From assembly GCA_963575745.1 (NCBI GenBank), contig CAUYUJ010018645.1, forward strand, positions 110,079 through 174,078: a stretch of 64,000 nucleotides of DNA, given 5' to 3'. The stretch is from Prorocentrum cordatum (Eukaryota; Sar; Dinophyceae; Prorocentrales; Prorocentraceae). The position numbers were made by a program, and so were the translations under genes. The notes beneath the pieces were generated by a model, which saw nothing but the letters and a program-made list of their open reading frames with translations, made no database searches and was not told where the DNA came from. Of this stretch, positions 9,491 through 20,575 are shown piece by piece. The stretch's first letter is position 1. Each line of letters opens with the position of its first letter.

Positions 9491-9722
9491 GATCGACCTG
9501 GCACTTTCCTTGGGTCGCACTATAGTCCAACCCATGATTTTTGGCCAGGTCGTACTTTTCTTCGCTCGCGCATTGTTAAGGATCCCCTGAGTGAGGGGGC
9601 ATGCGTCCCCTGAGCGAGGGGTATCGGCTGCATCACATTGCGCGCATGTTACAACATCCCGCAGCTGCGAAGGCTCGAGGGCACATAGCGCTACTCTTGC
9701 TTGCGCGCACTGGGGGTGGGCA

Positions 9723-11128
9723 ATGGTCAAGGGCAAGACGGAGGTGAAGATACGGGCTTCTTCTGTGACAGAGGAACAGTTGAAGCCGCTCGTGAAACAG
9801 CACATTGATCTCATCGAAAAATGCCAACTGCAAGGGGGCATAGATGACTTCATGAAGAACAACATGCCGTTTCTCTTGCCGCTTGCGCAGCTCACCACAC
9901 GCGTCAAATGGAAGAACCTCCAGGACGTCGTGTTGAAGCAGAAGCCGAACATGCACCAGGAAGAGTGTAGGCGTTTCTGCCAGGAGGTGGCCAACGCTTT
10001 CAGCCACGTTTGCAACAAGTTCTACATCGCCAAGACGGGGGGGAAGCTGGAGGCGCACACAAAAATGCTTGGGGTGGCAATGGGGCTGCAGCCTGGCAGG
10101 GCAAGCCCAAGCACAGGAGAGAGCAAAAAACGCGCCGACAGCAGCTCCGACATAGAGATGAACCCTCCAAAATCTTCCACGGCCGCCGCGTCGTCCAGCG
10201 CAGATGGGGGCAGCAGGCGCAATGTCATCAAGAACGCCTTCGGCATCAGCCCGCCTCCGAAACCGGCAGGGAAGAAACAGAAGGTTGCCACGTGGAGCCC
10301 GATGGTGGTGTTCTCGTCGCAGGAGGACGTCGAGCTCGCTGACCCGCCCGCCGCGGCCCCGAAGGAGGATCGGAGGGGGCGGGCAGGGTGGGGGGGGGAG
10401 GGGAGCAGTTTTGATTTTTCACGGCGTAACCGAACCCCTTCGGGAGGGGAGCTCGGGAGGGGCAAGTGAGAGACCCGCCCCAGGATCCCCTGGCCACGTA
10501 TTTCGATTTCAACTCCGAGCCGATGTGCATGGTGATGAAGTTCGCAGACAGGGAGGAGCGGGGAACACTGACGAAAGGAGGCGATGGTTTCTTGGATGCC
10601 GTGTTTCCCGACGGCAGGACGGAGAAGACGGAGCAGCCCAACGCCCTCCTGGCAGCAAGAGCGGCAGCCGCGCAGGCGAAGGCGAAAGCGTGCAAAAAAG
10701 GGAAGCCAGCAGGACATGTAGTGGCAAAGAAGCCTGCAATGAGAAAGCCCAGTGCAGCCGCCGCGAACACGGAGACGGACCAGGACGATGAGGGGGAGGA
10801 GGAAGAGCAGCTGGAACCCGATGAGCCCGTGGATGCTGCAGATGAGCCCTCGGTCGGCGCTGGGCCCCCCGCTGGCCACGCCGACCGCGGGTACAGCGTG
10901 ATGTACTACAAGAGGGACCACTCTATCGGGTTGAAGCGGACGCACGGTGAGAAGAACCAGTTTGTGAGTTTCGGCGGGAAAAAGTACAAGGACACCTTGG
11001 ACGAGGCCACGCTCAGGGAGATCGGCGCAGAGCTGAAGAAGGCCTTGGTCGACGGCACCGTGGCTGACACCAAGGAAGCTGCTAAGGCGGAGGCTGAGCG
11101 CTTAGTGGCACAGCGCTTGGGCGACTAA
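9723..11128 (+). pseudogene. Gene A (copy B), probable frameshift
   Basis: Same protein as 377-1783, from ATG 9723 to TAA 11128. The frame changes near 10450, where copy A's second hairpin has lost 4 nt (GAGCTCGGGAGGGG in place of GAGCCCCTTCGGGAGGGG). If that stretch is coding, this copy is broken into two frames (to about 10469, and 10466-11128). If it is spliced out, the gene may be intact. Substitutions elsewhere are modest, and the C-terminal YSVMYYKRDHSIGLKRTHG module is kept. Confidence 0.55.
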
Positions 11129-11884
11129 TCGCATCCATCCTCATCATCGCATCCATCATCATCATCATCCTTACCGTCTTCATCGCCATTGCCATCGCCA
11201 TACCCGTTGGCAGAGCGCCCTCTCCAGTGCTAGACGACACCCCCTCATCGCAGGGGCGCCCCTCCGTGAGGGGACCGCGCGATGGATTGGCGAGTGATGG
11301 AACCCCTTAAGAGGGGAACCCCTTAAGAGGGGCTTCAGCACACTCGCGATAAGACAGGGCAACGGCCCCCTCCGAGAGGGGACCCCTCGGGGAGGGGATC
11401 AAAGGTGCGGCAGTCTGCTTACTCATTATGTGTGTGGCATTGCGTTTCCTCCTCGTTCCATCCCTCTCCCATTTGCTTTCATGTTCTTCATCCGCAACCG
11501 TTCGACAGAGCTGACGCCCAGCGCGCTTGGGGGCCAGCCCCCCGCCCCGAGCTCGCGGCCATGCGGGCGCTCATCGTGTGCCTCTCGGCGCTCCAGGCCG
11601 CGCGGAAGCAGAATGCAAGGGGGGAGTTGGGGCAGGATGAGGAGAAAAGTAAGAGTGACGGCCACTTGTTTGGCCATCTGGGCGATAAAAAATCAATCCA
11701 GCAGCCGAGTTTTAGACCCACCTTTTTTAGCAAAAAAAAGGGGGGTCTAAAATTGGACGAATTCCTATGAAATTCCATTACATTCACCCCCCCGAAGGGC
11801 CTCCCACGAGGCCCCCAGATTTTAGCCTTTTGAGTCTGACTAAAAACTTTCGGCCGCAACCGTTCTGGACCCCAGGCTTCCGGC
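11129..11884. repeat. A-B spacer of copy B
   Basis: Equivalent to 1784-2534, with the same series of mini-hairpins (for example about 11280-11400) and an extra CATCATCATC expansion after the stop of gene A. No gene. Confidence 0.55.
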
Positions 11885-12483
11885 ATGATGATGTCGGGCG
11901 GCTGCGGCGGCGGGCTGCCTCCAGAAGGCGGTGGCGGCGGCAAGCGGCCTCACGAGGAGCTGGGGGTACACGTGGTTAAGGCGCCCCTTCCTGAGGGGAT
12001 CCGTTTACAGAGAAGGGGATCCGTTTACAGAGACCCCTGCCAGAGGGGATTTATCGATAGAACCTCCCCTTCCTGAGGGGATTCATTCACAGAGACCCGT
12101 GACCCTTCCTGAAGGGATTGATTTACAGAGACACCCTGCAGGACGGGCACGCGCCTGTCTTTGAGGTCGACGACGACGACAGCGAGGCGGAGGAGGAATT
12201 CATGCTGGACTTCCAGGACCACAGGAAGCGGTACACCCGCTCGTCCCACCGCTTGTGGCTTCGCAAGATGAACTGCAAGAAGTGTTGGCAGTGCGGCAAA
12301 CACACCTTCTTCTCGGTGTGCGTTGGCAAGACGTGCCAGGAACACCACGCGACCCAGTGGTTCCACGAGCACGGCGACCGCGACCGCAACGGGAGGAGGT
12401 GGAGGGGCGGCAAGAGCGAGGTCGCCAGAGCCAGGCAACGCAAGGGTGCAAGTGGTGGGGAGGGGGGAACCCTCAAACATTGA
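11885..12483 (+). CDS. Gene B (copy B): small Cys-rich basic protein
   Basis: Exon 1 from ATG 11885 (MMMSGGCGGGLPPEGG). There is a hairpin-rich probable intron of about 140 bp, longer than in copy A by a duplicated GGGGATCCGTTTACAGAGA unit. Exon 2 runs from about 12130 to TGA 12483 and is fully open: an acidic DDDDSEAEEEF stretch, a cluster of five Cys and several His (NCKKCWQCGKH, CVGKTCQEHH), and an Arg-rich HGDRDRNGRRWRGGK tail. It may be a zinc-binding or nucleic-acid-binding accessory protein of the element. Exact splice sites were not fixed. Confidence 0.6.
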
Positions 12484-12959
12484 GGAATGAAGTTATGTCG
12501 GTTTGATGTTTTGATTTTCTCAATGTTTATCCTGATCAGTTTTCTGCGCCTGCCAGGCACTGGCAGCGGAGGTGCGATACCAGGGAGGCGGTCTTGGTCG
12601 GCCTGCTGCAGGACCGCACCCCCCCCCTCTGCCCCGCGCTGCCAAGAAGGGAGGGCCCCTGTTTGAGGGGATAAACGAGGGGGGACCGAATAAACGCAAG
12701 AAGAGGCCCCTCTCATGGGGGTGAGCTTACTTCGTCGTTCCCCGACAGGAGCAGCAGAACGAAACAGCAGCGCAGCCGCCGCCCCCGCAGGGGGGGCCAA
12801 CGCCACCGATCGGCCCGCCACCCGCAGCACTGTTAGCAGCAGCAGCGGCTGGACACCCCGCAGCAGCAGCAGCAGCAGCAGCACCGCCCGCAGCAGCAGC
12901 AGCAGCAGCGGCAGCACCTGCCGAAGCAATGCAGGTTGACGGATCCGACGACGGAGCCC

Positions 12960-12968
12960 GAGAGGGGG
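12960..12968. repeat. Target-site duplication of LINE1 (left)
   Basis: GAGAGGGGG, repeated at 21953-21961. The uninterrupted sequence in copy A (near 3610-3620) has it once. Confidence 0.85.
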
Positions 12969-12971
12969 ATG

Positions 12972-14770
12972 ATGATGATGACGCGCCTTGAAAGGTCGGT
13001 TCTCCCAAAACACAAACCTGAGAAGCCACCAATACGCCAAATGCGTACGGTAGAGAAAGAAGAAAGGCGGGCAAGAAGCGGGAGAGGAAGGGGCAGAACA
13101 AAGATGAATCCCAACCCAGGATTGAAACCCAAGATACTAAACGACATCATGAATGGAGACTGCCTGTCCAATACTGAAAGAAATCATGATTGAAACCTAT
13201 GATACTGAAAGAAATCGTGAATGATTGAACCCCATCCTAAAATGAACCCATGATACTGAATGAATGAAATGAAATCCACCACCAGGACCCTCTCGCTTTG
13301 AATAAAGGTGCGAGCAATGAGAAACGTGATGCAAGGTGATGGATTATGCTTAAATTGCTCAAAATATCTTGAGTGACTTGAGTAGCTCGAGTAACTTGAA
13401 TAACTCTTGACGCCGAACTTGGGGGCATATGTTCCCACGACCAGAAGTGATTAAGAAGTGAAGAGAACTTTCTTTGAGTCCCTTGAAGCCCAATATACAT
13501 AAGTGGCAACCCATTCGAGTAAATGTGGTGAAAGAAAGAAAGCCTGACATTAAAGTGAATGTCTCAAGCACGCAATGACCCAGAAGATACGGAGGCATAC
13601 AAAGGAAACTGTAAAGCCGAGTGAGCCCAACCGTGAGAACCCACCCCAGGTGAATCAAGGCATATGAGGTAGTTGAATTCAAACATGTATGACGCGAGAG
13701 GGCTGTGAATGTTTATGGTTTGTATTTTGCCAACTACCGACGTTGAGGAACATGCAAAGGAGATTGAAGGAGAACTGAGAGACCTCCAAAAGCCGCAGGC
13801 CCATACACCGCAGATGCCAAGAGGTTCAGACTGTGGGAGTCCCAGGAGAGGTCTTCACGGATACTTCCAACGCCACTTTTCTACAAAGAAGTCTCCGTCC
13901 CACCAGTAGTCAGACAGGTACCAAACCACTGGGTGGGGCCAGCCAGATTCAGGGTCGAACCACGTATCATAGTACTCCGTGTACCAGACTTTGGTGTAGA
14001 CTTTTTCCTCTTCACAGTAGTTCCACATTCCACCTGAGCCGTGAGTCCACTTGAGACGCTTCCTGGCTGCTAGCTTGGCTGGGAGGCTGCGTTTGACCAT
14101 CCCCTGAATTGTATATGGATGTTCCCAGCCGTTTTGGACAAGAGTTCCGTCAGGGTTTGAGGCGAAACGGCTACTGACCAACAGCCAGTTCTTTCCAAGG
14201 GATTCTCCGGACCCTTTCGTCAGGTCCCCTAACGTTTACATACAGTCTATTAAAGCCGCTGTCCCGACAAGCTTTGAAGAGCGGAATTTTGCACCAGTCA
14301 TATGTGAGATGTGGACCACCAAGGTCCGAAGGTATAAGGAACCGAGCAGGCAACTTGACCGCCCTTTGGAATAGCAGCGTAGAGCAGTATGAGAGTGCTT
14401 CAAGGTCTTGTTTGGACAGGAAGCAGACTTGGCGTTTAGACCTGCAAAGCTTCCCCTGAAAGATAACGTGAGGGTCTGACGCCTTGGGAGGTAGCATACC
14501 GAAAGCTTGAGCCCGAGACTGCAGGGGAGCGACAGGAGGCAAAGGGCAAGAAAGGGCCCACCAGAGGCGGACAGAGGGAGGCGGGATTGTTGCGAAGCCA
14601 CGGTGTCCCTGAGATCGCAGAGATCAGGCGGGTCCCAGATAGAATCGCACAAGTGACATCTCCTGGTGTCAGCCAATCCCGAAGGCGGGAGGCAAGGAGA
14701 GAGAGAGAACACAAAGAGGTCTTGAAGCAGACCCAAATGTAAATTCCGTGGGGTATCAAATACCCCCGCT
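12972..14770 (-). other. LINE1 3' region with decayed reading frames
   Basis: Nearest the 3' end are GATACTGAAAGAAATC repeats (about 13165-13260). Two minus-strand frames, 14542-14171 (ending IPWKELAVGQ) and 14181-13855 (a Trp/Tyr-rich stretch, EKVYTKVWYTEYYDTW), abut in different frames. They may be one C-terminal region split by a frameshift. No known domain was recognised. Confidence 0.4.
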
Positions 14771-14773
14771 CCA

Positions 14774-15793
14774 TTAGTATTGGAGCCTGTTCTCTGAGGC
14801 TGCAATCAGATAAGATACCCATACCTCTGAGGATTCCGTCACATTAAATTTGTGCACTTGCATTCCGTGGAACATTGCCACGGCAAACTTCCGAGTGTGG
14901 GGAGCGCATGGGCCACGAAAAAGGCGACGGTCTTTCCCGGTCCTAGCGAAAGACCCATGTTGATCAGCAAACATCAAAATGGACCGAATGGAGCAGATGA
15001 TGGGAGAAATCCCCTGAATGATGTTCCAGAACCGATCAGGCTCAACATACCCCGCTCCCAACCCTAGCTCCATCAAATCTCCGATGAGCTCTAACCACCG
15101 AGAAGTGTCGGGTTCCCTGTTCCACCGTTCTCGGACCATCCTCTGTACATCGGTGGCACGACCAGCGATTGATCGAAGCTCCTCAATGGACTTGGACGAA
15201 GCACTGGTAGGTTGTCTTCTTTGAAGATACCTGGCCATTTGGCCCCAAATGTTCCACCAGACGGTGTAAATGAAATTCCCAGGATCTGACCATCGATTGT
15301 CGTAGAACACGGCGCCCTTGTATGACATTGTCTTGATCTGTACAAAAGACATGGAGCGTACTGCAATTCCCACAATCCCAATAAGGTCTTTGCATGCCTT
15401 ACTCGAGAAGAAGGCCTCAAAGAGATTCCATAGCTGCCTGAGAGGTATCTCGAATTCGCGTCCCCTCTCGTACATGTGGAGTGTGACACATCTCCGTGGG
15501 TTGTACGATCCTGAATTTAAAGGAACGATCTCGGAACTTTCGATTGCCAGTGCACGTGGGCAGGCGGATGCCCATGCCTCGAAGATACAGCACTGGAGCG
15601 ACTTTGAATTCCATGGCCTGACAACCCTCTGAGGGGCAAGCATGAGAGTGTGTTCCCAGAAAACTTGAGAAGAGGTTGGGGCAGGACGTGCAAAGCAAAT
15701 TGAACCAAAATGACTACAGAAAGCAGCCAAGCCAAACAGGCCAACCGAAAGACCAGGAACCGAGGGAAGGAGAGATAGAGAAAAGAGATGCAC
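14774..15793 (-). CDS. LINE1 downstream ORF, unknown function
   Basis: Open frame of 339 codons on the LINE coding strand, about 1.8 kb 3' of the RT stop. The N-terminus is hydrophobic (LSVGLFGLAAFC). The body contains WNIWGQMARYLQRRQPT, SIEELRSIAGRATDVQRM and ELIGDLMELGLGAGYVEPDRFW. No family was recognised. It may be part of a longer LINE-encoded protein or a transduced host gene. Confidence 0.4.
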   Translation of the reverse strand: MHLFSLSLLPSVPGLSVGLFGLAAFCSHFGSICFARPAPTSSQVFWEHTLMLAPQRVVRPWNSKSLQCCIFEAWASACPRALAIESSEIVPLNSGSYNPRRCVTLHMYERGREFEIPLRQLWNLFEAFFSSKACKDLIGIVGIAVRSMSFVQIKTMSYKGAVFYDNRWSDPGNFIYTVWWNIWGQMARYLQRRQPTSASSKSIEELRSIAGRATDVQRMVRERWNREPDTSRWLELIGDLMELGLGAGYVEPDRFWNIIQGISPIICSIRSILMFADQHGSFARTGKDRRLFRGPCAPHTRKFAVAMFHGMQVHKFNVTESSEVWVSYLIAASENRLQY

Positions 15794-16349
15794 TTTATCA
15801 GGAATCGGGCGGCAGTCATCGTCCTGGCCAGCAAGGTGAGATTAACAATCCCAGGCCGAACCCATTTGTACTGAAGTGAAGAGGCAAACTGAACACCAAA
15901 CTATCCCAAGAAAGAACTTGAAACATCGAGGACTTGGACAACGGGTGAGCAACAACCCCACTTAACCCCGTCAGCCGAATAGAGAAGAATAAGATGCAGT
16001 CCCAGCTCCTGCAAGGTGACCTGGGGGCCTCATGCCCCGAGACACACATGATTCCAAGCATTCCCAGATTGAAACGAAAGCCATAATCTTGACAAAGTGA
16101 AGAGGTTGGCAACCCCATCCAAACCCGTTTTGAACTGAAGTGAAGAGCCAAACTAAGGGCGAAGCGGACCCAAGTTAAGAAACGTCCATCGAGGCTGTGG
16201 GCAAAGCAAGAAACGACTCCACTACTTTGGCCCTGACGGACATATTGAGAGCAGAACTTAATTCATGCCTCAGAGGAAAGTCCTGGAGTCCCCGATTGAA
16301 CCAGAGTTGAACCAAAAGAGAGATGAGGACCCGAAGGGGACTGCCTCAG

Positions 16350-17423
16350 TCACATCATGAAACGGGGTTTGCAGAGCAAGTGGCACCTAACATTGGCACC
16401 GTTGTTGCCAGACTCCACCGTTATAAGATCTCCCACATCTTCATACATATCCTTGACGTAGAGGAGTGCCACAATACAGCTACCAGCGAAGATCTGAGAT
16501 TTATCGTGTAGCCTCTCCTTCTTAGGGCAGACCTCAGGGCCAATGAACGCTTCTTTGGTATAAAACCGTGCGTTAAACAAGTGGATGTCCTTGGAGCGAA
16601 ACGTGTTGAGCCCAAAGTGCCAGAGAATCTTCGTAACGTCCCTGGTAGTGAGAAAGCCGTGCTCTCCCAGAACTGGGATACTGTCTGAAATCAGTGGGCC
16701 TTGATTATCGATAATGAAAGGTGTGAGCTCACGAACTGTGATGATTTGGAAGTGCTCCCCGACCTCGGCCTTGAAGGTGTTCAAGCCTGTAAGCTGGGGA
16801 ACGAAAACCATAATGTAGCGCCTTGAACTGGTATGGTCTGTGCCGCCCTTTGGGGCGAAAATTGGGCATCCAGAATGATCGTACTCCAACTGGGACTTCA
16901 GCACTGGAGGGCCTAACTTGCTGATCCAGGGCTTCTTATCCTGTTCCCAGCTCTTTGGGGCAGGCTGCGACTTTCGGTCAGGCGAGTCGACTTCCGCTTC
17001 AGAGCCAGAGGATGAACTCCTGGAGCCTGGTGATTCCGAAGACGGTACTTCCCAAGTAGTGCCGCCCGCCGGTTTGACAGGTGTTTCCCCACGGTAGTCC
17101 TGCGTATCTGGTAGGGCATCATCCGAATCGGGCTTCGACCCCGACCCGCCGCCCTGCGGTTGTTTCTTGAACCCAATTGAGTACTGCATCTTCCTGGCAA
17201 TCGGCGAACGGCTCCGAGAGGCAGAATCTCCCCTATGCACAGGTGCTGGGGGTGGCGTGGGGAGAATCCTTGCTTCGCGAGGGTCAGCACTGGAGGATGC
17301 CTTGGCTTTGAGACCCTGATTCTTGAACTCGACTGATCTTGCTTGGTCCTCCTTCTTCTGTTCGAGCTTCTTCTGCAACTTGACTTTCTTCTCATTCGAG
17401 GTAAGAATGGGCTTCGTTTCCAT
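16350..17423 (-). CDS. LINE1 ORF3, Lys/Ser-rich N-terminus, unknown function
   Basis: From ATG 17423 (METKPILTSNEKKVKLQKKLEQ) to a stop at 16350, about 357 residues. The frame is open further 5', overlapping the end of the RT frame. A Lys/Glu-rich helix is followed by a Ser/Pro-rich low-complexity part (SRSRSPIARK, SESPGSRSSSSGSEAEVDS). The C-terminal 150 residues look folded (MVFVPQLTGLNTFKAEVGEHFQIITV). The basic, low-complexity and compact-domain layout recalls RNA-binding accessory proteins, but no domain was identified. Such an ORF 3' of RT is unusual in LINEs. Confidence 0.5.
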   Translation of the reverse strand: METKPILTSNEKKVKLQKKLEQKKEDQARSVEFKNQGLKAKASSSADPREARILPTPPPAPVHRGDSASRSRSPIARKMQYSIGFKKQPQGGGSGSKPDSDDALPDTQDYRGETPVKPAGGTTWEVPSSESPGSRSSSSGSEAEVDSPDRKSQPAPKSWEQDKKPWISKLGPPVLKSQLEYDHSGCPIFAPKGGTDHTSSRRYIMVFVPQLTGLNTFKAEVGEHFQIITVRELTPFIIDNQGPLISDSIPVLGEHGFLTTRDVTKILWHFGLNTFRSKDIHLFNARFYTKEAFIGPEVCPKKERLHDKSQIFAGSCIVALLYVKDMYEDVGDLITVESGNNGANVRCHLLCKPRFMM

Positions 17424-17623
17424 CTTGACCAGACGATTCCGAGCCCAACGATCTAAGGCGTGGCGGTCGAAGCCAAAGAAAAGGGGGATAGTCGGCTGAA
17501 TCTGATTCCCAGTCCAATCCAGATCCTGAGAGTAACGGGTGTCCGTGGTGAGAGTAAAGGAGGGCCCCGCAGGGCGCAGTACGATAGCAAAGTGTGTCTG
17601 GTTGCACCAGACAGAGCCGATGG

Positions 17624-19012
17624 CTACTGAAGGCGAAGGTGAAGCGGTTGCCGAACCCAATCGAGCATTTCTTTAGCGAGGCCCAGACGAAACTTTTTGT
17701 CCCGAGAGCCCTGCGGAGAAAATAAGGTGGTCCAGGCATCCTTGTCATACCTGAAAACGTACCCCCTATGCGAGCGGGAGTGGGTACGGCTGCCACCAGA
17801 GTGGTCAAAGGAGCGATTCAGAATAACCCAATGCTTGCAATATTGAAACAGCCTCGACGAAAAATCTTCTGGATGTCTTTGCATGTGTGAAACCCAACTA
17901 ATAGCAGAATCCAAATGGAAAATAGCCCATGAGACTTCTTTGAACCCCTTGGTTTTACGATTTCTGCGTAAACTGAATTGTTCGGGGGATTCCCCTGGGA
18001 GCCTTTTGAGTTTCAACATGATCCTGATACATTGATTCTGTGCCTTGGTAATCAAATCCGCCGTCGTCTTGCAGGGGACCCAGGCAGCACCTCTGGATCG
18101 TATAATCCCTCCCGCCATGCAGTTAAGTTTAGAGAGGCGTTTAGACATGGGGATATGCTCATTAATCAGGAACCTACTGTTAGCCCAAAAGGCCTTGTTG
18201 ATCTGTGAAATACCCTGCTTGACATCTTCGTGACAGGAACCAGTGGCGGAGAGAATAGGGCCCAGCACCTTGGCCTCCGGTACTACAGACCAAGATTTCC
18301 CGAAGGGGTCTGACCACTTGTATCCTTGAAAGAAGTAGGGGTATGCCGGGAGGATTTCCCGATCGTCTTTGAGTTTGAGCCGATGTTCATTCCATAGCTC
18401 CGACTCTACCAGGGCAGTCAGAGTTGCAAGATCTTGTTCCGAGGAAGCCACCACAAAGATATTGTCTGACCAGCTGAGAAGAGCAATCCTGAAGTCAAAT
18501 CCCAACTGCTCGCAGCGAATGGAAATTCCCAAAGAAGAATGGGTAATTTTCTCCAGTGTGGAGGCGAAACAATCTTCTACAGAAACGCGCGCCAGTATGC
18601 ATGCCGTCCCAGCTCCTTGCATCAACCCACGGTCTCTTTGGATAATCCCAGTGTTTGAGTCCAAAAGTGAAATGGAAACTCGAGGGTTCCTGTGCAACCT
18701 GATGCAGCCCACCGCTAAGGAAAGAGGGACTCCCCGTCCCAACAAACTCCGTAAAACCAACCCATAACGAATCTGGTCATGGTGAGCTTTGATATCAGTA
18801 ATCCCAACCATTCCTTTGTTAAAGTGATCTCGGCCATATTCTAAAATGTGGTAGACACTCGTGTGAAGTTCTTGTAATTGTCCACCTTTGCTTAGCCCAA
18901 AAATCAGGCCCTTGAGACCTTTGGACTCAGTGTATGAATCCAGAACTGGCAAAATGGCCCTCGCCACATATGCGTGCCCAATCTTGGCAATAGCAGGCTG
19001 AGGAATAACAAC
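17624..19012 (-). CDS. LINE1 ORF2, reverse-transcriptase part
   Basis: Continues in the frame of the endonuclease part after TGA 19013-19015 and ends at TAG 17624-17626. RT motifs in order: palm motif A GITDIKAHHDQI (about 18770-18806; first catalytic Asp present), motif B RGLMQGAGTACILA (about 18600-18630), and motif C SWSDNIFVV (about 18455-18480). Motif C has Asn in place of the second Asp of the usual [FY]xDD. A thumb-like region (INEHIPMSKRLSKLNCMAGG) follows. If TGA is a true stop this is a separate pseudogenic piece; if it is read through, it is the C-terminal half of one protein. Confidence 0.8.
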   Translation of the reverse strand, partial: VVIPQPAIAKIGHAYVARAILPVLDSYTESKGLKGLIFGLSKGGQLQELHTSVYHILEYGRDHFNKGMVGITDIKAHHDQIRYGLVLRSLLGRGVPLSLAVGCIRLHRNPRVSISLLDSNTGIIQRDRGLMQGAGTACILARVSVEDCFASTLEKITHSSLGISIRCEQLGFDFRIALLSWSDNIFVVASSEQDLATLTALVESELWNEHRLKLKDDREILPAYPYFFQGYKWSDPFGKSWSVVPEAKVLGPILSATGSCHEDVKQGISQINKAFWANSRFLINEHIPMSKRLSKLNCMAGGIIRSRGAAWVPCKTTADLITKAQNQCIRIMLKLKRLPGESPEQFSLRRNRKTKGFKEVSWAIFHLDSAISWVSHMQRHPEDFSSRLFQYCKHWVILNRSFDHSGGSRTHSRSHRGYVFRYDKDAWTTLFSPQGSRDKKFRLGLAKEMLDWVRQPLHLRLQ

Positions 19013-20575
19013 TCAAGTTTGAGAAGGGGTTCCAAAACCTTTGATCTTGTTACCCAGGTGGCCCCCGAATGTGACGTCGTTCCAGAATTCAGGGTTGCCT
19101 AAGCAGGCTTGTATACACCCCGTGAGCCTTTGGGACCAGCCCGAAACTTTTATAACCGCCGTGCAGGCAAACTCTGTGTCGATCTTTCGGGGGGCCTTGA
19201 TGTCGTCCAGCGCGTCCTCTAGCAAGGAAGGGATGATAGGGTCGTCGTAGAAATTGAAAAAACCCAAAGATCGGAGCCAGGCGATGTCCTCCTGGCGCTC
19301 CAATTCTGAGAGTCCCCACCTCTCTCTATATTCTTCAGCAACCAGTGTGGTACAGCGATCCACTTCAAAAATCTTGACTTGATCTACACAGAAACCCAAA
19401 ATGGGTAGGAGAGACTTGCGGGAGGCCCAGACTCGTTTTCCTTGAGAGGCGTCGAGCGCAACCTGAGCCAATTCACGTTGAAGTTTCGTTATCTTGAGCG
19501 CTTTCAGTAGGAGCTGACCCAAGGCGACCCTCGAGGCTTCGTTCAGTTCGGAGTTGAACCGTGTCCTGAGACTCTTGACCCAAAATGGCTCTTCGGCAAA
19601 TCTCCTAAAACTCCTTGGGAGGGCCTGAGTCGCTTCGTAAACCTGTCCCAACATATTTTCCCAGAAATCGAAGGAGAGGGTGAGGTCCCTTGGATCGTGA
19701 TACCTTACCGCACATGAATCATGCTGTTCTTCATCATTTAGACGAATAAGTTCCGCTGATTCGGGAAACAGGCCCTGGGCGATCTTCCTGACCTCCAAAA
19801 TGTTGGTAGGAGTCCAAAGGAGCGGTCTTCTCTTACGAGCCCGCTGAGGGAAGGCCAGGACATCACAGCCAATAAGGGCATGGTCCCCAGGGACGCCCGC
19901 CCAGCAGGCGAAGCAGTCAAAAGATAGGTCACCCCTGGCGAGAGCAATGTGATCGATCGTGCTATTGGCTTGAGAGAGCGCCTGCTCACCATCGGGCTTC
20001 CTAGTGAATTGCATGGAAGTCTCTTGGAACCTGAGAGGGCACCAATGGAGGTCGAGGTAGGAACAGGCTTCGCAGAACGATCGAAATTTTTGGTCTCCGT
20101 TGCCTTGATCTGCATTCATGTCCCCCAACCAGGAGAGAGTGGACCCCACAGGGCGGGATCGACCGAGTTGGATGGCACAGTTTAGAGAATCATGGAAAAA
20201 ATCATGGGCAAGATGAGAGAAGAGAAAGGATCTGGCATGATGGTGGCGTCCATCGAGACAGTCAGGACGAAGATCAACACGGATAGATCTCCAATCGCAG
20301 ACAATGTCTTTCACACGTTTTCTCAGAGATTTGTGCACAAGCACGCCCATGGCCCTACACCCAGGGCCCGAATGATGACGGTAGTAAGCGTGGCCATTGA
20401 AAACGGGGCGAAGTAGCCCATCGTTTTGAAGGCAGCCCTTGAAATCCGCCTCTAGGATACAAATTAAGCCCCAGCACTTCAGCTCGAGCAAATCTAGGTT
20501 GGCTTGCATTAGAGTCTCGTCTGCCCACTTGCCTTGCACATTGAGTGCACAAACGAGGCCCCTCACGTAGGCCTC
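19013..20575 (-). CDS. LINE1 ORF2, APE-type endonuclease part
   Basis: The frame opens directly after the ORF1 stop (TGA 20576-20578) with EAYVRGLVCALNVQGKW and has no ATG near its start; GTG 20566 is the first alternative start. APE-like endonuclease signs: ALNVQGKW (motif 1), ILEADFKG (catalytic Glu), GDMNADQGN (about 20111-20135), STIDHIAL (about 19942-19965) and PGDHALIGCDV (about 19865-19895, the SDH-type box). It ends at TGA 19013-19015, and the RT follows in the same frame. It would nick target DNA for target-primed reverse transcription. Confidence 0.8.
   Translation of the reverse strand, partial: EAYVRGLVCALNVQGKWADETLMQANLDLLELKCWGLICILEADFKGCLQNDGLLRPVFNGHAYYRHHSGPGCRAMGVLVHKSLRKRVKDIVCDWRSIRVDLRPDCLDGRHHHARSFLFSHLAHDFFHDSLNCAIQLGRSRPVGSTLSWLGDMNADQGNGDQKFRSFCEACSYLDLHWCPLRFQETSMQFTRKPDGEQALSQANSTIDHIALARGDLSFDCFACWAGVPGDHALIGCDVLAFPQRARKRRPLLWTPTNILEVRKIAQGLFPESAELIRLNDEEQHDSCAVRYHDPRDLTLSFDFWENMLGQVYEATQALPRSFRRFAEEPFWVKSLRTRFNSELNEASRVALGQLLLKALKITKLQRELAQVALDASQGKRVWASRKSLLPILGFCVDQVKIFEVDRCTTLVAEEYRERWGLSELERQEDIAWLRSLGFFNFYDDPIIPSLLEDALDDIKAPRKIDTEFACTAVIKVSGWSQRLTGCIQACLGNPEFWNDVTFGGHLGNKIKGFGTPSQT

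Noticed and set aside
19570-19592. Spliced-leader-like string CCATTTTGGGTCAAG (minus) inside LINE1 ORF2
   Set aside because: One mismatch to the 15-nt relic, but it lies in open coding sequence (EEPFWVKSLR) with no gene start, tail or duplication nearby. Probably chance.
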